Shown here piece after piece: positions 1 through 6,803 of a stretch of 19,398 bases of DNA. The stretch's first letter is position 1. Each line of letters starts with the position of its first letter. Source of the stretch: Chthoniobacterales bacterium (lineage in GTDB: Bacteria; Verrucomicrobiota; Verrucomicrobiia; Chthoniobacterales; UBA10450); assembly GCA_013695905.1 (NCBI GenBank), contig JACCZQ010000178.1:1-19398 (forward strand), read 5' to 3'. Under the pieces are notes generated by a model that had not been told where the DNA came from, did no database searches, and worked only from the letters and a program-made list of their open reading frames with translations. A program made the translations under genes and the position numbers.

Positions 1-356
1 CCGTCGGAGCTGCCGAAGGCGTAGGGAATCATCGCGCCGGTCAGCACCACCGTCTTGTGCGACACGGTGGCGGCGATGGCGGCGGCGGTCTCGGTCATGG
101 TATCGGTGCCGTGGGTGACGACGATCCGCTCCTCCGGGCATTGGGTGCAGTTCTGCACGATGACGGCGCGATCGGCGTCGGTCATGTCGAGGCTGTCGAT
201 CATCATGACGGTGCGGATCGTCACCTCGACGCGGGAGCGGCCCAGCCGCAGCATCTCGCCGAGGTGGGTGTCTTTGAAAAAAAGCTGCCCCGTCAGCTCG
301 TCGTATTCCTTATCGAAGGTGCCGCCAGTGACGAGGATGCGAACGGGCGCGGACAT
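1..356 (-). CDS. Asparaginase-like amidohydrolase, N-terminal domain (C-terminus outside window)
   Basis: The minus-strand frame is open from the ATG at 356 to the window edge, giving 118 residues. It starts MSAPVRILVTGGTFDK, which carries the first nucleophile-Thr motif of type I/II asparaginases (TGGT). It later shows THGTDTMTET, the second conserved Thr-Asp motif, and then VVLTGAMIPYAFGSSDG. Known for the family: hydrolysis of L-asparagine to aspartate and ammonia. The compact spacing between motifs (N-terminus to HGTDT in about 80 residues) resembles short single-domain asparaginase-like proteins of roughly 160 residues rather than the 320-350 residue enzymes; this cannot be settled because the end is missing. 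No signal peptide is visible, so it is probably cytoplasmic. It lies 13 nt after the small gene at 370-579 and is probably its operon partner. No clear Shine-Dalgarno sequence precedes the start. Confidence 0.88.
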   Translation of the reverse strand, partial: MSAPVRILVTGGTFDKEYDELTGQLFFKDTHLGEMLRLGRSRVEVTIRTVMMIDSLDMTDADRAVIVQNCTQCPEERIVVTHGTDTMTETAAAIAATVSHKTVVLTGAMIPYAFGSSD

Positions 357-369
357 ATAGCGGCTGCGC

Positions 370-579
370 CTAACGAGTCGGAGCGCGATGGGCCCGGTCT
401 TCCGGCGGCGGGGGCAGCTTGCCGCCGTGCATCGACTTGGCCAGTTCTTCCATGTTTTCGACCATCTGCAGCTTCTGGGAGAACGGCAGCTCCGCCCAGT
501 AAAGCAGATCAGCAAGGTTCTGGCGCTCCCACAGCCTCCGCTCTTCGGCCGAGATCGGCTTGATTGTCGATTCGCTCAT
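370..579 (-). CDS. Small hypothetical protein, partner of upstream nucleotidyltransferase
   Basis: This encodes 69 residues. The ATG at 579 overlaps the TGA stop of the upstream nucleotidyltransferase gene by 4 nt (ATGA), so the two are probably translationally coupled. The product is hydrophilic and mostly helical in appearance. It has a conserved-looking core (RLWERQNLADLLYWAELPF, then QKLQMVENMEELAKSM) and a proline-rich tail. No membrane segment, signal peptide or known catalytic motif is visible. Small proteins of this kind are often encoded next to AbiEii/DUF6036-type nucleotidyltransferases, so an antitoxin-like or accessory role is possible, but that rests on context only. I do not recognise a named family. 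Confidence 0.7.
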   Translation of the reverse strand: MSESTIKPISAEERRLWERQNLADLLYWAELPFSQKLQMVENMEELAKSMHGGKLPPPPEDRAHRAPTR

Positions 580-1091
580 TTGCTTCTGCTCTGCACGATT
601 TTCACGAGTGCATCAGCATCGATGAGGTCTTTGTCTCTGCCAGCTGCTCGTTTCATTTCGATCAGTGACTGGACCCGGAGAACCGGCGCCGCAGTCCCGC
701 CCACGTCTTCCCACTTCGCCTGCGCAAACTCCACTTCAAAGTCGAATGGTTCCGTCACGAAAATATCGAGTCGAGTGTCAGTCCGCTGCAAATTAATGAC
801 CTGGAAGACGAGCATCCCTTTTTCCTCTTTCCAGCTCTTGCGCAGACTGTCGTTGGCGAGATCCGTGGGCCGGACCGGAATCGAGGGTTGATATCCTATC
901 CGGGTCAGCGCGTTCATGGCGCGGAGGATATTCTCGCGCTCCAAATGGAGGACGATATCCAGATCAGCGGTGTAGCGGACGTAGCCGTGCGCGACCACGG
1001 CGATGCCGCCTACGATCAAATACCGCACGTCCGCCTCGTTCAACGCCCGCAGAATTGTCGCCACATCCTCTACTTTCACCGCGGCGAGCAT
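576..1091 (-). CDS. Nucleotidyltransferase-fold protein (AbiEii/DUF6036-like)
   Basis: This encodes 171 residues from the ATG at 1091. Near residues 25-47 it shows LIVGGIAVVAHG followed by RYTADLDIVL: the GG-x-A glycine motif plus the paired aspartates (D-x-D) of the minimal nucleotidyltransferase fold. A later segment, LIEMKRAAGRDKDLIDADAL, matches the conserved Lys/Asp helix of the AbiEii/DUF6036 class. Known for the family: transfer of a nucleotide to protein or RNA targets, often as the toxin half of abortive-infection or toxin-antitoxin pairs; some members are orphan enzymes of unknown target. It is the first gene of an apparent operon with the 69-aa protein and the asparaginase-like gene. 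The 61-nt gap to the divergent gmd start must hold promoters for both directions, but I see no convincing hexamers there. Confidence 0.82.
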   Translation of the reverse strand: MLAAVKVEDVATILRALNEADVRYLIVGGIAVVAHGYVRYTADLDIVLHLERENILRAMNALTRIGYQPSIPVRPTDLANDSLRKSWKEEKGMLVFQVINLQRTDTRLDIFVTEPFDFEVEFAQAKWEDVGGTAAPVLRVQSLIEMKRAAGRDKDLIDADALVKIVQSRSK

Positions 1092-1152
1092 AGCGCTGTC
1101 GCTTCGGCCTTGTCGAATGTCGTATGTTCAGCGATTCATCGGCTCCGACAGG

Positions 1153-2145
1153 ATGGCTGAACAACCAAAAACCGCGCTCATCACCGGCATCACCGGCCAG
1201 GACGGCTCATACCTGACGGAGCTGCTCCTGGCGAAAGGCTACACCGTCCATGGGGTGGTGCGGCGCACCAGCAATCTTGTCCGCTCCCGCATCGAGCATC
1301 TCTCCTCCGACCCGCAGATTTACGGGCGGCGACTCTTCCTCAACTACGGCGATCTGACCGACGGCACGACGTTGCGCCGCATCTTTGCACAAGTGCAGCC
1401 GGGCGAGGTCTATCATCTCGCCGGGCAAAGTCACGTCGGCCTGAGTTTCGAGATTCCCGAGTCCACTTCGGAAGAGGTCGGCATGGCCACTTTGCGCCTC
1501 CTGGAGATCTGCCGCGACCAGAAGCAGCCGGTGAAATTCTACCACGCCTCGAGTTCCGAGATTTTCGGGAACGCGAGCGAATCACCACAGACCGAGGAGA
1601 CGCCGTTCCGCCCGACCAGCCCTTACGGCTGCGCGAAAGCCTTCGCGACGCAGCTCGCCGGCGTCTATCGCGAAGCCTACGGGCTCTTTGTCTGCAACGG
1701 CATTCTCTACAATCATGAGTCGCCCCGGCGGGGTGAGAATTTCGTCACGCGAAAGATCGCCCGGGCCGCGGCCCGGATTGCACGCGGCCTGCAGTCGGAG
1801 GTGATCCTCGGCAGTCTCGAGAGCCGGCGGGATTGGGGGCATGCCCGCGATTATGTGGCGGCCATGTGGCTGATGATGCAGCACGAGTCGCCGGATGATT
1901 ATGTCGTGGCGACAGGTGTTACTCACTCGGTGCGGGACTTCGTCGCAACAGCCTTCGCCGCGGTCGATCTGCCGTGGGAGCAGTACGTCAAGCGGGACCC
2001 TGCGTTCGATCGCCCGGTCGAGCCGGTGCGGCTCGTCGGCTCCTCCGCGAAGGTGCGCGAAACGCTCGGGTGGCAGCCGCAGACCGCGTTTGCCGATCTC
2101 GTCCGCGAAATGGTCGAAGCAGAGCTGGCCGTGATCGACGCGTGA
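1153..2145 (+). CDS. gmd: GDP-mannose 4,6-dehydratase
   Basis: This encodes 330 residues of the extended short-chain dehydrogenase family. Residues 11-18 (TGITGQDG) form the NADP-binding glycine motif, and GDLTDG follows near 66-71. The catalytic set is visible as Ser134 and Glu136 in ASSSEIFG and Tyr158-x3-Lys162 in SPYGCAK; Ser replaces the usual Thr of the E. coli enzyme. CNGILYNHESPRRGENFVTRKI is the signature of GMD. The enzyme makes GDP-4-keto-6-deoxymannose, precursor of GDP-fucose, GDP-rhamnose or GDP-perosamine. I chose the ATG at 1153 because the family begins a few residues before TALITGITGQDG; an in-frame ATG at 1117 is possible but has no support. The second-step enzyme (for example fucose synthase or Rmd) is not in the window. 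Confidence 0.95.
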   Translation: MAEQPKTALITGITGQDGSYLTELLLAKGYTVHGVVRRTSNLVRSRIEHLSSDPQIYGRRLFLNYGDLTDGTTLRRIFAQVQPGEVYHLAGQSHVGLSFEIPESTSEEVGMATLRLLEICRDQKQPVKFYHASSSEIFGNASESPQTEETPFRPTSPYGCAKAFATQLAGVYREAYGLFVCNGILYNHESPRRGENFVTRKIARAAARIARGLQSEVILGSLESRRDWGHARDYVAAMWLMMQHESPDDYVVATGVTHSVRDFVATAFAAVDLPWEQYVKRDPAFDRPVEPVRLVGSSAKVRETLGWQPQTAFADLVREMVEAELAVIDA

Positions 2146-2150
2146 TCACC

Positions 2151-2174
2151 GGACGCGCGGAAGCGCGTCCCTCC
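2151..2174 (+). repeat. 24-nt palindromic element, copy A (intergenic)
   Basis: Arms GGACGCGC and GCGCGTCC pair perfectly over 8 bp around a GGAA tetraloop, followed by CTCC. The element lies 5 nt after the gmd stop and before the convergent glf stop. The same 24-nt layout recurs twice inside mutL. It is not followed by a T-tract, so it is a poor intrinsic terminator. Confidence 0.75.
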
Positions 2175-2203
2175 GGAGGGAAATGCTTCTGCAGGTCCGC
2201 TCT

Positions 2204-3334
2204 TTACGCCGGCACAGGCGCCGCCGTGTTCTTCCAGCCGCCTTTCTTCTGCGCGATTTTCGCGTAAAGCGTCAACGCCTGCCCCACCACCTGGTCCATG
2301 TTGTAGTACTTATACGAGGCCAGGCGACCGACAAAGTAGAGACCGGGCGTATCCTCGCTCAGCGCCTGATACTGGCTGTAAAGCTCCGCGTTTTGCGGTC
2401 GGGGAATCGGGTAGTAGGGATCACCCTCCGCACGTGGATATTCATAGACGATGCTGGTCTTCGGGTGCTGCTGCCCGGTGAGATATTTGAACTCGGTGAT
2501 GCGGGTGTAATCGAAGTCGTTCGGGTAATTCACGACCGGCCTCGGCTGGAACACCTCCCGGTCGTGCGTCTCGTGCCGGAACTCGAGCGAGCGATACGGC
2601 AATTTCCCGAAGCGGAAGTCGAAAAATTCGTCGATCGGACCGGTGTAGATCATCTCCCGGTAAGGAACGGCATCCTTCACATCGCGGTAGTCGGTGTTGA
2701 GCTGAATCGTGATGTTCTCGTGGTCGAGCATGTTCTCGAACATGCGGGTGTAGCCGTGCCGCGGCATCGACTGGTAGGTGTCGCCGAAGTAGCGGTCGTC
2801 GCGGTCCGTGCGCGTCGGAATCCGCGCCGTCACCCCGGCGCTCAGCTCCGACGGGTCCAGGCCCCACTGTTTGCGAGTGTAGCCGCGGAAAAATTTCTCA
2901 TAAAGATCGCGTCCCACGGTGCTGACGACCACGTCTTCGGAGGTGCGGATGTGCGCCACCGGCTCCCGAACTTTCGCGAAAAACTCCTCCAGGCCCGCCG
3001 AATCAAGGTCCAGACCGTAGAGCTGGTTCACCGTGTCGAGATTGATCGGGATGGGCAGCAGCTGCCCATCGACCAGCGCGAGCACGCGATGCTCGAACGC
3101 GCGCCACTCCGTGAACTGCGAAAGGTAATCGAAAATCTCCTTCGAGTTCGTGTGGAAAATGTGCGGACCGTATTTGTGGACCAGAATGCCGGCGGCATCG
3201 GGATGATCGTAGGCGTTGCCGGCGAGATGCGGCCGGCGGTCCACGATCAGCACCTTCTTGCCGGAATCGCGCGCGAGACGTTCCGCGAGCACGCTGCCCG
3301 CGTAACCGGCGCCGACGATGAGATAATCGTACAT
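2204..3334 (-). CDS. glf: UDP-galactopyranose mutase
   Basis: This encodes 376 residues, the usual family size. The start (MYDYLIVGAGYAGSV) is the FAD-binding Rossmann motif. It continues with HLAGNAYDH, then HKYGPHIFHTN, YTRKQWGLDPSEL and a C-terminal VGRLASYKYYNMDQVVGQAL, all diagnostic of Glf. The flavoenzyme interconverts UDP-galactopyranose and UDP-galactofuranose in the cytoplasm, supplying Galf for O-antigen, capsule or other surface glycans. The frame runs further upstream, but the ATG at 3334 places the FAD motif at the N-terminus as expected; an AGAAGA stretch a few bases before it may be a weak ribosome site. It is convergent with gmd and divergent from uppP. Confidence 0.96.
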   Translation of the reverse strand: MYDYLIVGAGYAGSVLAERLARDSGKKVLIVDRRPHLAGNAYDHPDAAGILVHKYGPHIFHTNSKEIFDYLSQFTEWRAFEHRVLALVDGQLLPIPINLDTVNQLYGLDLDSAGLEEFFAKVREPVAHIRTSEDVVVSTVGRDLYEKFFRGYTRKQWGLDPSELSAGVTARIPTRTDRDDRYFGDTYQSMPRHGYTRMFENMLDHENITIQLNTDYRDVKDAVPYREMIYTGPIDEFFDFRFGKLPYRSLEFRHETHDREVFQPRPVVNYPNDFDYTRITEFKYLTGQQHPKTSIVYEYPRAEGDPYYPIPRPQNAELYSQYQALSEDTPGLYFVGRLASYKYYNMDQVVGQALTLYAKIAQKKGGWKNTAAPVPA

Positions 3335-3458
3335 AAATTCTTCTGCCCCAACGTCAGGGCGGCGGGGGCGGAAAACGTAGCAGACTCGTGCCTCTTCGGA
3401 AGAGAAAGTTCCTCGGCCCGCTCCGCGGCGCCGCGCCCGTGCGATCACTCCAGAATGC

Positions 3459-3486
3459 TTGCGCTTCGGGTCCGGGCTTCTACTGT
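3459..3486 (+). promoter_or_regulatory. Possible promoter for uppP
   Basis: TTGCGC at 3459-3464 and TACTGT at 3481-3486 are separated by 16 nt, about 70 nt before the uppP start. The match to the sigma-70 consensus is moderate. The rest of the 223-nt divergent glf/uppP spacer shows nothing else I can support. Confidence 0.22.
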
Positions 3487-3557
3487 GGCGCGGCGAAAAC
3501 GGGGCGCCCGGCAGGGAGCGGCCAAGCCTCCGCGTTCGCGCGTCCATCTCACAGCGC

Positions 3558-4427
3558 ATGAACGATTATCTTATCTCGATCCTGCTCGGCATTGTCGAAG
3601 GCGTCACCGAGTTTCTGCCGGTCAGCTCCACGGCTCACCTCCGCATCGTCGAGGCGATGCTCGGGATCGATCTCGAGGATCCGTTCTGGAAGATGTACAC
3701 CATCGTGATCCAACTCGGAGCGATCCTGGCGTTGCCGGTCTATTTCGGGCGCCGGATCATGGATTTCATCGCCACCTTCCCGCACGGCGCGAACGGCGAC
3801 CGCACCATCTTCAATCACCCGCTCAGTCTGACGATGATCGCGTTCGTCATGACAGCGGTGCCGGCATTCCTCTTGAAGAGACAAATCGGGGTAAACCTCG
3901 AGAGCCTTGCCCTCATGGGATGGTCTTTGCTGATCGGCGGAATCGTCATGTGGGCGGTCGATGTCATGTTCCGCAACCCGCGCGTCCACAAGATGGAAGA
4001 GATGAACGTCGCGCGCGCGGTGTGGATCGGCCTCATGCAAACGCTCGCCGCCGTTTTCCCCGGCACCTCGCGCTCGATGGCGACGATCGCCGCCGGACAG
4101 ATCGCCGGTTTATCCCGGCCCGCAGCGCTGGAGTTCTCCTTCTTCCTCTCCATGCCGACCATGGTGGTTGCGACCGGCTACGACTTGCTGCGGGCGATCG
4201 CCCCCGGCACGCGCGACACAAGTGATGCGGCCATTGCCGCGGTGGAAATGGATACGCATCGCTGGATCGTCCTCGCGATCGGCTTCGTCGTTTCCTTCGT
4301 CGTCGCACTGGCGGTCGTGGCCTGGTTCATGCGGTGGGTGCGAACGCAGGGGTTTGTCCCGTTCGCGATTTATCGCATTGTCGTTGGGACCACTCTGCTG
4401 GTGCTGGTCTGGCGCGGCTTGATCTGA
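3558..4427 (+). CDS. uppP: Undecaprenyl-diphosphatase (BacA/UppP family)
   Basis: This encodes 289 residues, a polytopic membrane protein with about eight hydrophobic segments. Motif 1 is intact at residues 11-28 (GIVEGVTEFLPVSSTAHL). Motif 2 is at 168-173 (PGTSRS) with catalytic Arg172; the following residue is Met where Gly is usual. The enzyme dephosphorylates undecaprenyl pyrophosphate to recycle the lipid carrier used for peptidoglycan, O-antigen and capsule, and overexpression gives bacitracin resistance in other bacteria. The ATG at 3558 places the first motif at the expected distance; the upstream in-frame extension is Arg/Gly-rich and not membrane-like. Proximity to gmd and glf fits a role in surface polysaccharide export, though the gene is generally a housekeeping one. 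Confidence 0.95.
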   Translation: MNDYLISILLGIVEGVTEFLPVSSTAHLRIVEAMLGIDLEDPFWKMYTIVIQLGAILALPVYFGRRIMDFIATFPHGANGDRTIFNHPLSLTMIAFVMTAVPAFLLKRQIGVNLESLALMGWSLLIGGIVMWAVDVMFRNPRVHKMEEMNVARAVWIGLMQTLAAVFPGTSRSMATIAAGQIAGLSRPAALEFSFFLSMPTMVVATGYDLLRAIAPGTRDTSDAAIAAVEMDTHRWIVLAIGFVVSFVVALAVVAWFMRWVRTQGFVPFAIYRIVVGTTLLVLVWRGLI

Positions 4428-4503
4428 TCCAGCCGGTGGAGCCGGCGCGCCTCGCGCTGCCTGATGGCACCGGTCACGAAGCGAACACGGCGGGAAGTGC
4501 CCG

Positions 4504-6342
4504 CTACACCTTCCGGCCAAATTTCTTCTCCAGCTCCAGATGCGAGATCTGGATCATCGTCGGCCGGCCGTGGGGGCAGCAATACGGCAGCTCGCACTCG
4601 AGCAAATCGCGGATCAGCTTTTCCACCTCGAGGTAGCGCAGCGGATCATTCGCTTTCACCGCGTGCCGGCACACCGTCTTCGCGATCATATCCTCGCCGA
4701 GCCGCAGCGCGGAGCTGCTGCTACTGACCGTGCGGAGGCTGTCGATCACCTCGCGCAGGAAACCCGCCGCATCGGTGGCGGGCAGGAAAGTCGGCAGGCT
4801 ATCGACCTTGAACGTGTGCGCACCGAACGGCTCGATCCCGATCCCCATCTTCTGCAGCGTGCCGACATTCCGCTCGACCCATTCCGCATCTCGCGGCGGA
4901 AGATCGAATGTCTGCGCCAGGAGGAGCCGTTGGGACGGCACCCCCTTCTCTTCCATCCGGCGGCGCAATTCTTCGAAGAGGACGCGCTCATGGGCGGCGT
5001 GTTGATCCACCAGCACGAGCCCGTTCGTGTTCTCCATCAGCACGTAGAGCTTGTTCAGCACGCCGATGATTTGGAAATCCTGAGACTTCGGCGCGGTGGC
5101 GAGCTCGCCACTAGGTTCGTAAGACTCCTCGCCTTGAGAGCGCTCCGGATTCGCGCTTCTGGAGGGACGGGCGCTGTCCCGTCCAAACTGCGTGTTTTCA
5201 CCTGCCGAGACCGTCGCGCGATCCACCTCGGGCGCCAGTTGCGGGAACAGCGCCGACACCGTGTTCGCAGCCGATACGCCGACCACGGACGACACAGAGG
5301 TCGTCCCTCCAGCGGGCGCGCGGAACTGCTGCTGCCAGTCGGCGCGGCCGCTTTCCAACGTGCGACGGATTGCCTCCACCACGGCTTCGCGCACAGCCGA
5401 GGGATCACGAAACCGCACCTCGCGTTTCGCGGGATGGACGTTCACATCCACGGCCGCCGGGTCCAGCTGCAGAAAGAGAAACGTGACGGCGAACTGCCCT
5501 TTCATCAACGCAGTGTGATACCCCTCCCGCAACGCGGCGGTGAGCACCGGACTCTCGATCGCGCGTCCGTTCACAAAGACCAGCTGCTGCGCACGCGTCT
5601 GCCGGCTCACCCCTGCTCCGCCGATCCATCCGCTGAGGCCAATCTGCGCCCGCGGCTGCTTTCCGGGCGCCACCTCGAGCAGTCGCTCCACCAGTGCCGC
5701 GCCATACAAATCCCGGAGGCGCGACCGGAGCGATTCCGTCGCCGGCAATTGAAACACCACCCGCTCATCCCGCACCAGGACGAACGCCACCCGCGGATGC
5801 CCCACCGCCTGCAGGTGCAGCTGATGCTCTACGTTCCGGCTTTCCGTGTTTTCCGTGCGCAGGAATTTCCGGCGGGCCGGCAAATTGTAGAATAACGAGC
5901 GCACCTCGATTTGCGTGCCGGGCGCTTCGCCGCCGTCGCGGACCGTCTCGATGCGGCCGCCCTGCACGAGGATTTCCGTGCCCGCGACCGCCCCCGCTTC
6001 ACGAGTCGTGAGGCGGAATCGCGACACGCTGGCGATGCTCGGCAGCGCTTCCCCGCGAAACCCGAGGGTGGCGATCGCCGCCAGGTCTTCCACGTGGCGG
6101 ATCTTGCTGGTGGCGTGCCGCTCCAGCGAGAGCAGCGCGTCATCGCGATCCATCCCGCTGCCGTCGTCGCTCACCCGGATGAGCGAGATGCCACCGCGCC
6201 GGATGAGCACCTCCACGCTGCTCGCGCCGGCGTCCAGACTGTTCTCGACCAACTCCTTCACGACGGACGCCGGCCGCTCCACCACCTCGCCGGCAGCGAC
6301 CTGGCTCGCCAGGATATCCGGCAGCAGCTGAATGCGGCTCAT
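4504..6342 (-). CDS. mutL: DNA mismatch repair protein MutL (endonuclease-type)
   Basis: This encodes 612 residues. The N-terminal GHKL ATPase has ENSLDAGA (33-40, the catalytic Glu and Mg-binding Asn), DDGSGM (59-64), GFRGEALPSIASV (94-106) and FVNGR (256-260). Residues about 333-420 are a low-complexity linker. The C-terminal dimerisation domain carries the metal-dependent nicking motif DQHAAHERVLFEE at 446-458, with VCRHAVK (557-563), CPHGRP (589-594) and a FGR terminus near 608-610. These are the marks of MutL/PMS2 proteins that nick DNA themselves, as in most bacteria lacking MutH. It is convergent with uppP and divergent from the Fe-S carrier gene. Two copies of a 24-nt palindromic repeat and one further palindrome are translated in the linker. 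Confidence 0.96.
   Translation of the reverse strand: MSRIQLLPDILASQVAAGEVVERPASVVKELVENSLDAGASSVEVLIRRGGISLIRVSDDGSGMDRDDALLSLERHATSKIRHVEDLAAIATLGFRGEALPSIASVSRFRLTTREAGAVAGTEILVQGGRIETVRDGGEAPGTQIEVRSLFYNLPARRKFLRTENTESRNVEHQLHLQAVGHPRVAFVLVRDERVVFQLPATESLRSRLRDLYGAALVERLLEVAPGKQPRAQIGLSGWIGGAGVSRQTRAQQLVFVNGRAIESPVLTAALREGYHTALMKGQFAVTFLFLQLDPAAVDVNVHPAKREVRFRDPSAVREAVVEAIRRTLESGRADWQQQFRAPAGGTTSVSSVVGVSAANTVSALFPQLAPEVDRATVSAGENTQFGRDSARPSRSANPERSQGEESYEPSGELATAPKSQDFQIIGVLNKLYVLMENTNGLVLVDQHAAHERVLFEELRRRMEEKGVPSQRLLLAQTFDLPPRDAEWVERNVGTLQKMGIGIEPFGAHTFKVDSLPTFLPATDAAGFLREVIDSLRTVSSSSSALRLGEDMIAKTVCRHAVKANDPLRYLEVEKLIRDLLECELPYCCPHGRPTMIQISHLELEKKFGRKV
5096..5111. repeat. 16-bp perfect palindrome within mutL linker
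   Basis: GTGGCGAGCTCGCCAC is a perfect 16-bp dyad, translated within PSGELAT at about residues 410-416 of MutL. It sits just before the C-terminal domain in the same linker as two other repeat elements. It may be part of another repeat family or chance in GC-rich DNA. Confidence 0.5.
5161..5184 (-). repeat. 24-nt palindromic element, copy B (inside mutL)
   Basis: On the minus strand the arms GGACGGG and CCCGTCC are separated by six bases (ACAGCG), then CTCC follows: the same 24-nt plan as the copy after gmd. It occupies codons 387-394 of MutL exactly in phase and is translated GRDSARPS. The flanking residues are hydrophilic linker. Confidence 0.72.
5287..5310 (+). repeat. 24-nt palindromic element, copy C (inside mutL, opposite orientation)
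   Basis: On the plus strand the arms GGACGAC and GTCGTCC are separated by six bases (ACAGAG), then CTCC follows. It is antisense to mutL and occupies codons 345-352 in phase, translated GGTTSVSS. Relative to the other copies the inner stem bases differ on both sides so that pairing is kept. Confidence 0.72.
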
Positions 6343-6400
6343 GTTATTTTCGAATGTAGATTTTCGCTCTTCGATTGCACGCGGAGAATGGCTGCTCCGG

Positions 6401-6428
6401 TTGACTTGGACCCGCAGAGAGATAACCT
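6401..6428 (+). promoter_or_regulatory. Candidate sigma-70 promoter for the Fe-S carrier gene
   Basis: TTGACT at 6401-6406 and TAACCT at 6423-6428 are 16 nt apart. The predicted start of transcription falls about 5 nt before the ATG at 6440, so the mRNA would be almost leaderless, which fits the absence of a Shine-Dalgarno sequence. Confidence 0.42.
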
Positions 6429-6439
6429 CGCATTACTCT

Positions 6440-6775
6440 ATGATCACCGTTACGGAGAGCGCGGTCCGGCACCTCCGCAGTCTGCTCGAGGAACACGCGC
6501 CGGCCGAGCGGAAAGGCCTGCGGGTGCAGATCGCAAAAGGCGGCTGCTCCGGTCTCCAATACGACATGCTTCTCGACACGCGCCACGAGGGCGACGCCGT
6601 GGTGGAACGCGATGGGATGGAGTTCCTCGTCGATCCCGAAAGTGCGCGGCTGCTCCGCGGCGCCACGCTTGATTATCATGATGGGCTCACCGGCACCGGC
6701 TTTCAGATTTTGAACCCAAACGCCGCCCGCACCTGCGGCTGCGGCACCTCGTTCGAGCCCGCGGCGTCCACGTAG
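6440..6775 (+). CDS. A-type iron-sulfur cluster carrier (IscA/ErpA family)
   Basis: This encodes 111 residues, normal for the family. The three cluster-binding cysteines are in place: Cys36 in KGGCSGLQY, and Cys99 and Cys101 in RTCGCGTSF close to the C-terminus. The fold begins ITVTESAVRHLRSLL. A-type carriers accept Fe-S clusters from a scaffold and deliver them to apo-enzymes in the cytoplasm. Sequence alone does not separate IscA, SufA and ErpA, and no other isc or suf gene is in the window, so no symbol is given. The start at 6440 is chosen because the domain begins there; the open frame upstream would add 36 non-conserved residues overlapping mutL. The next gene starts 28 nt downstream on the same strand. 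Confidence 0.93.
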   Translation: MITVTESAVRHLRSLLEEHAPAERKGLRVQIAKGGCSGLQYDMLLDTRHEGDAVVERDGMEFLVDPESARLLRGATLDYHDGLTGTGFQILNPNAARTCGCGTSFEPAAST

Positions 6776-6803
6776 AGACGCAGCTTCGCGCGCGCGCGTT
6801 TCG

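Noticed and set aside
2151..2174. Element A as the gmd/glf terminator
   Set aside because: There is no T-tract on either side, and its match to two elements inside mutL makes a repeat the better reading.
2183..4225. 680-codon plus-strand open frame
   Set aside because: It lies antisense to glf and out of frame with uppP. The product is His/Arg/Val-rich without motifs, a normal side effect of high GC and third-position bias.
4540..5895. 451-codon plus-strand open frame
   Set aside because: It is antisense to mutL, whose motifs are complete along this stretch.
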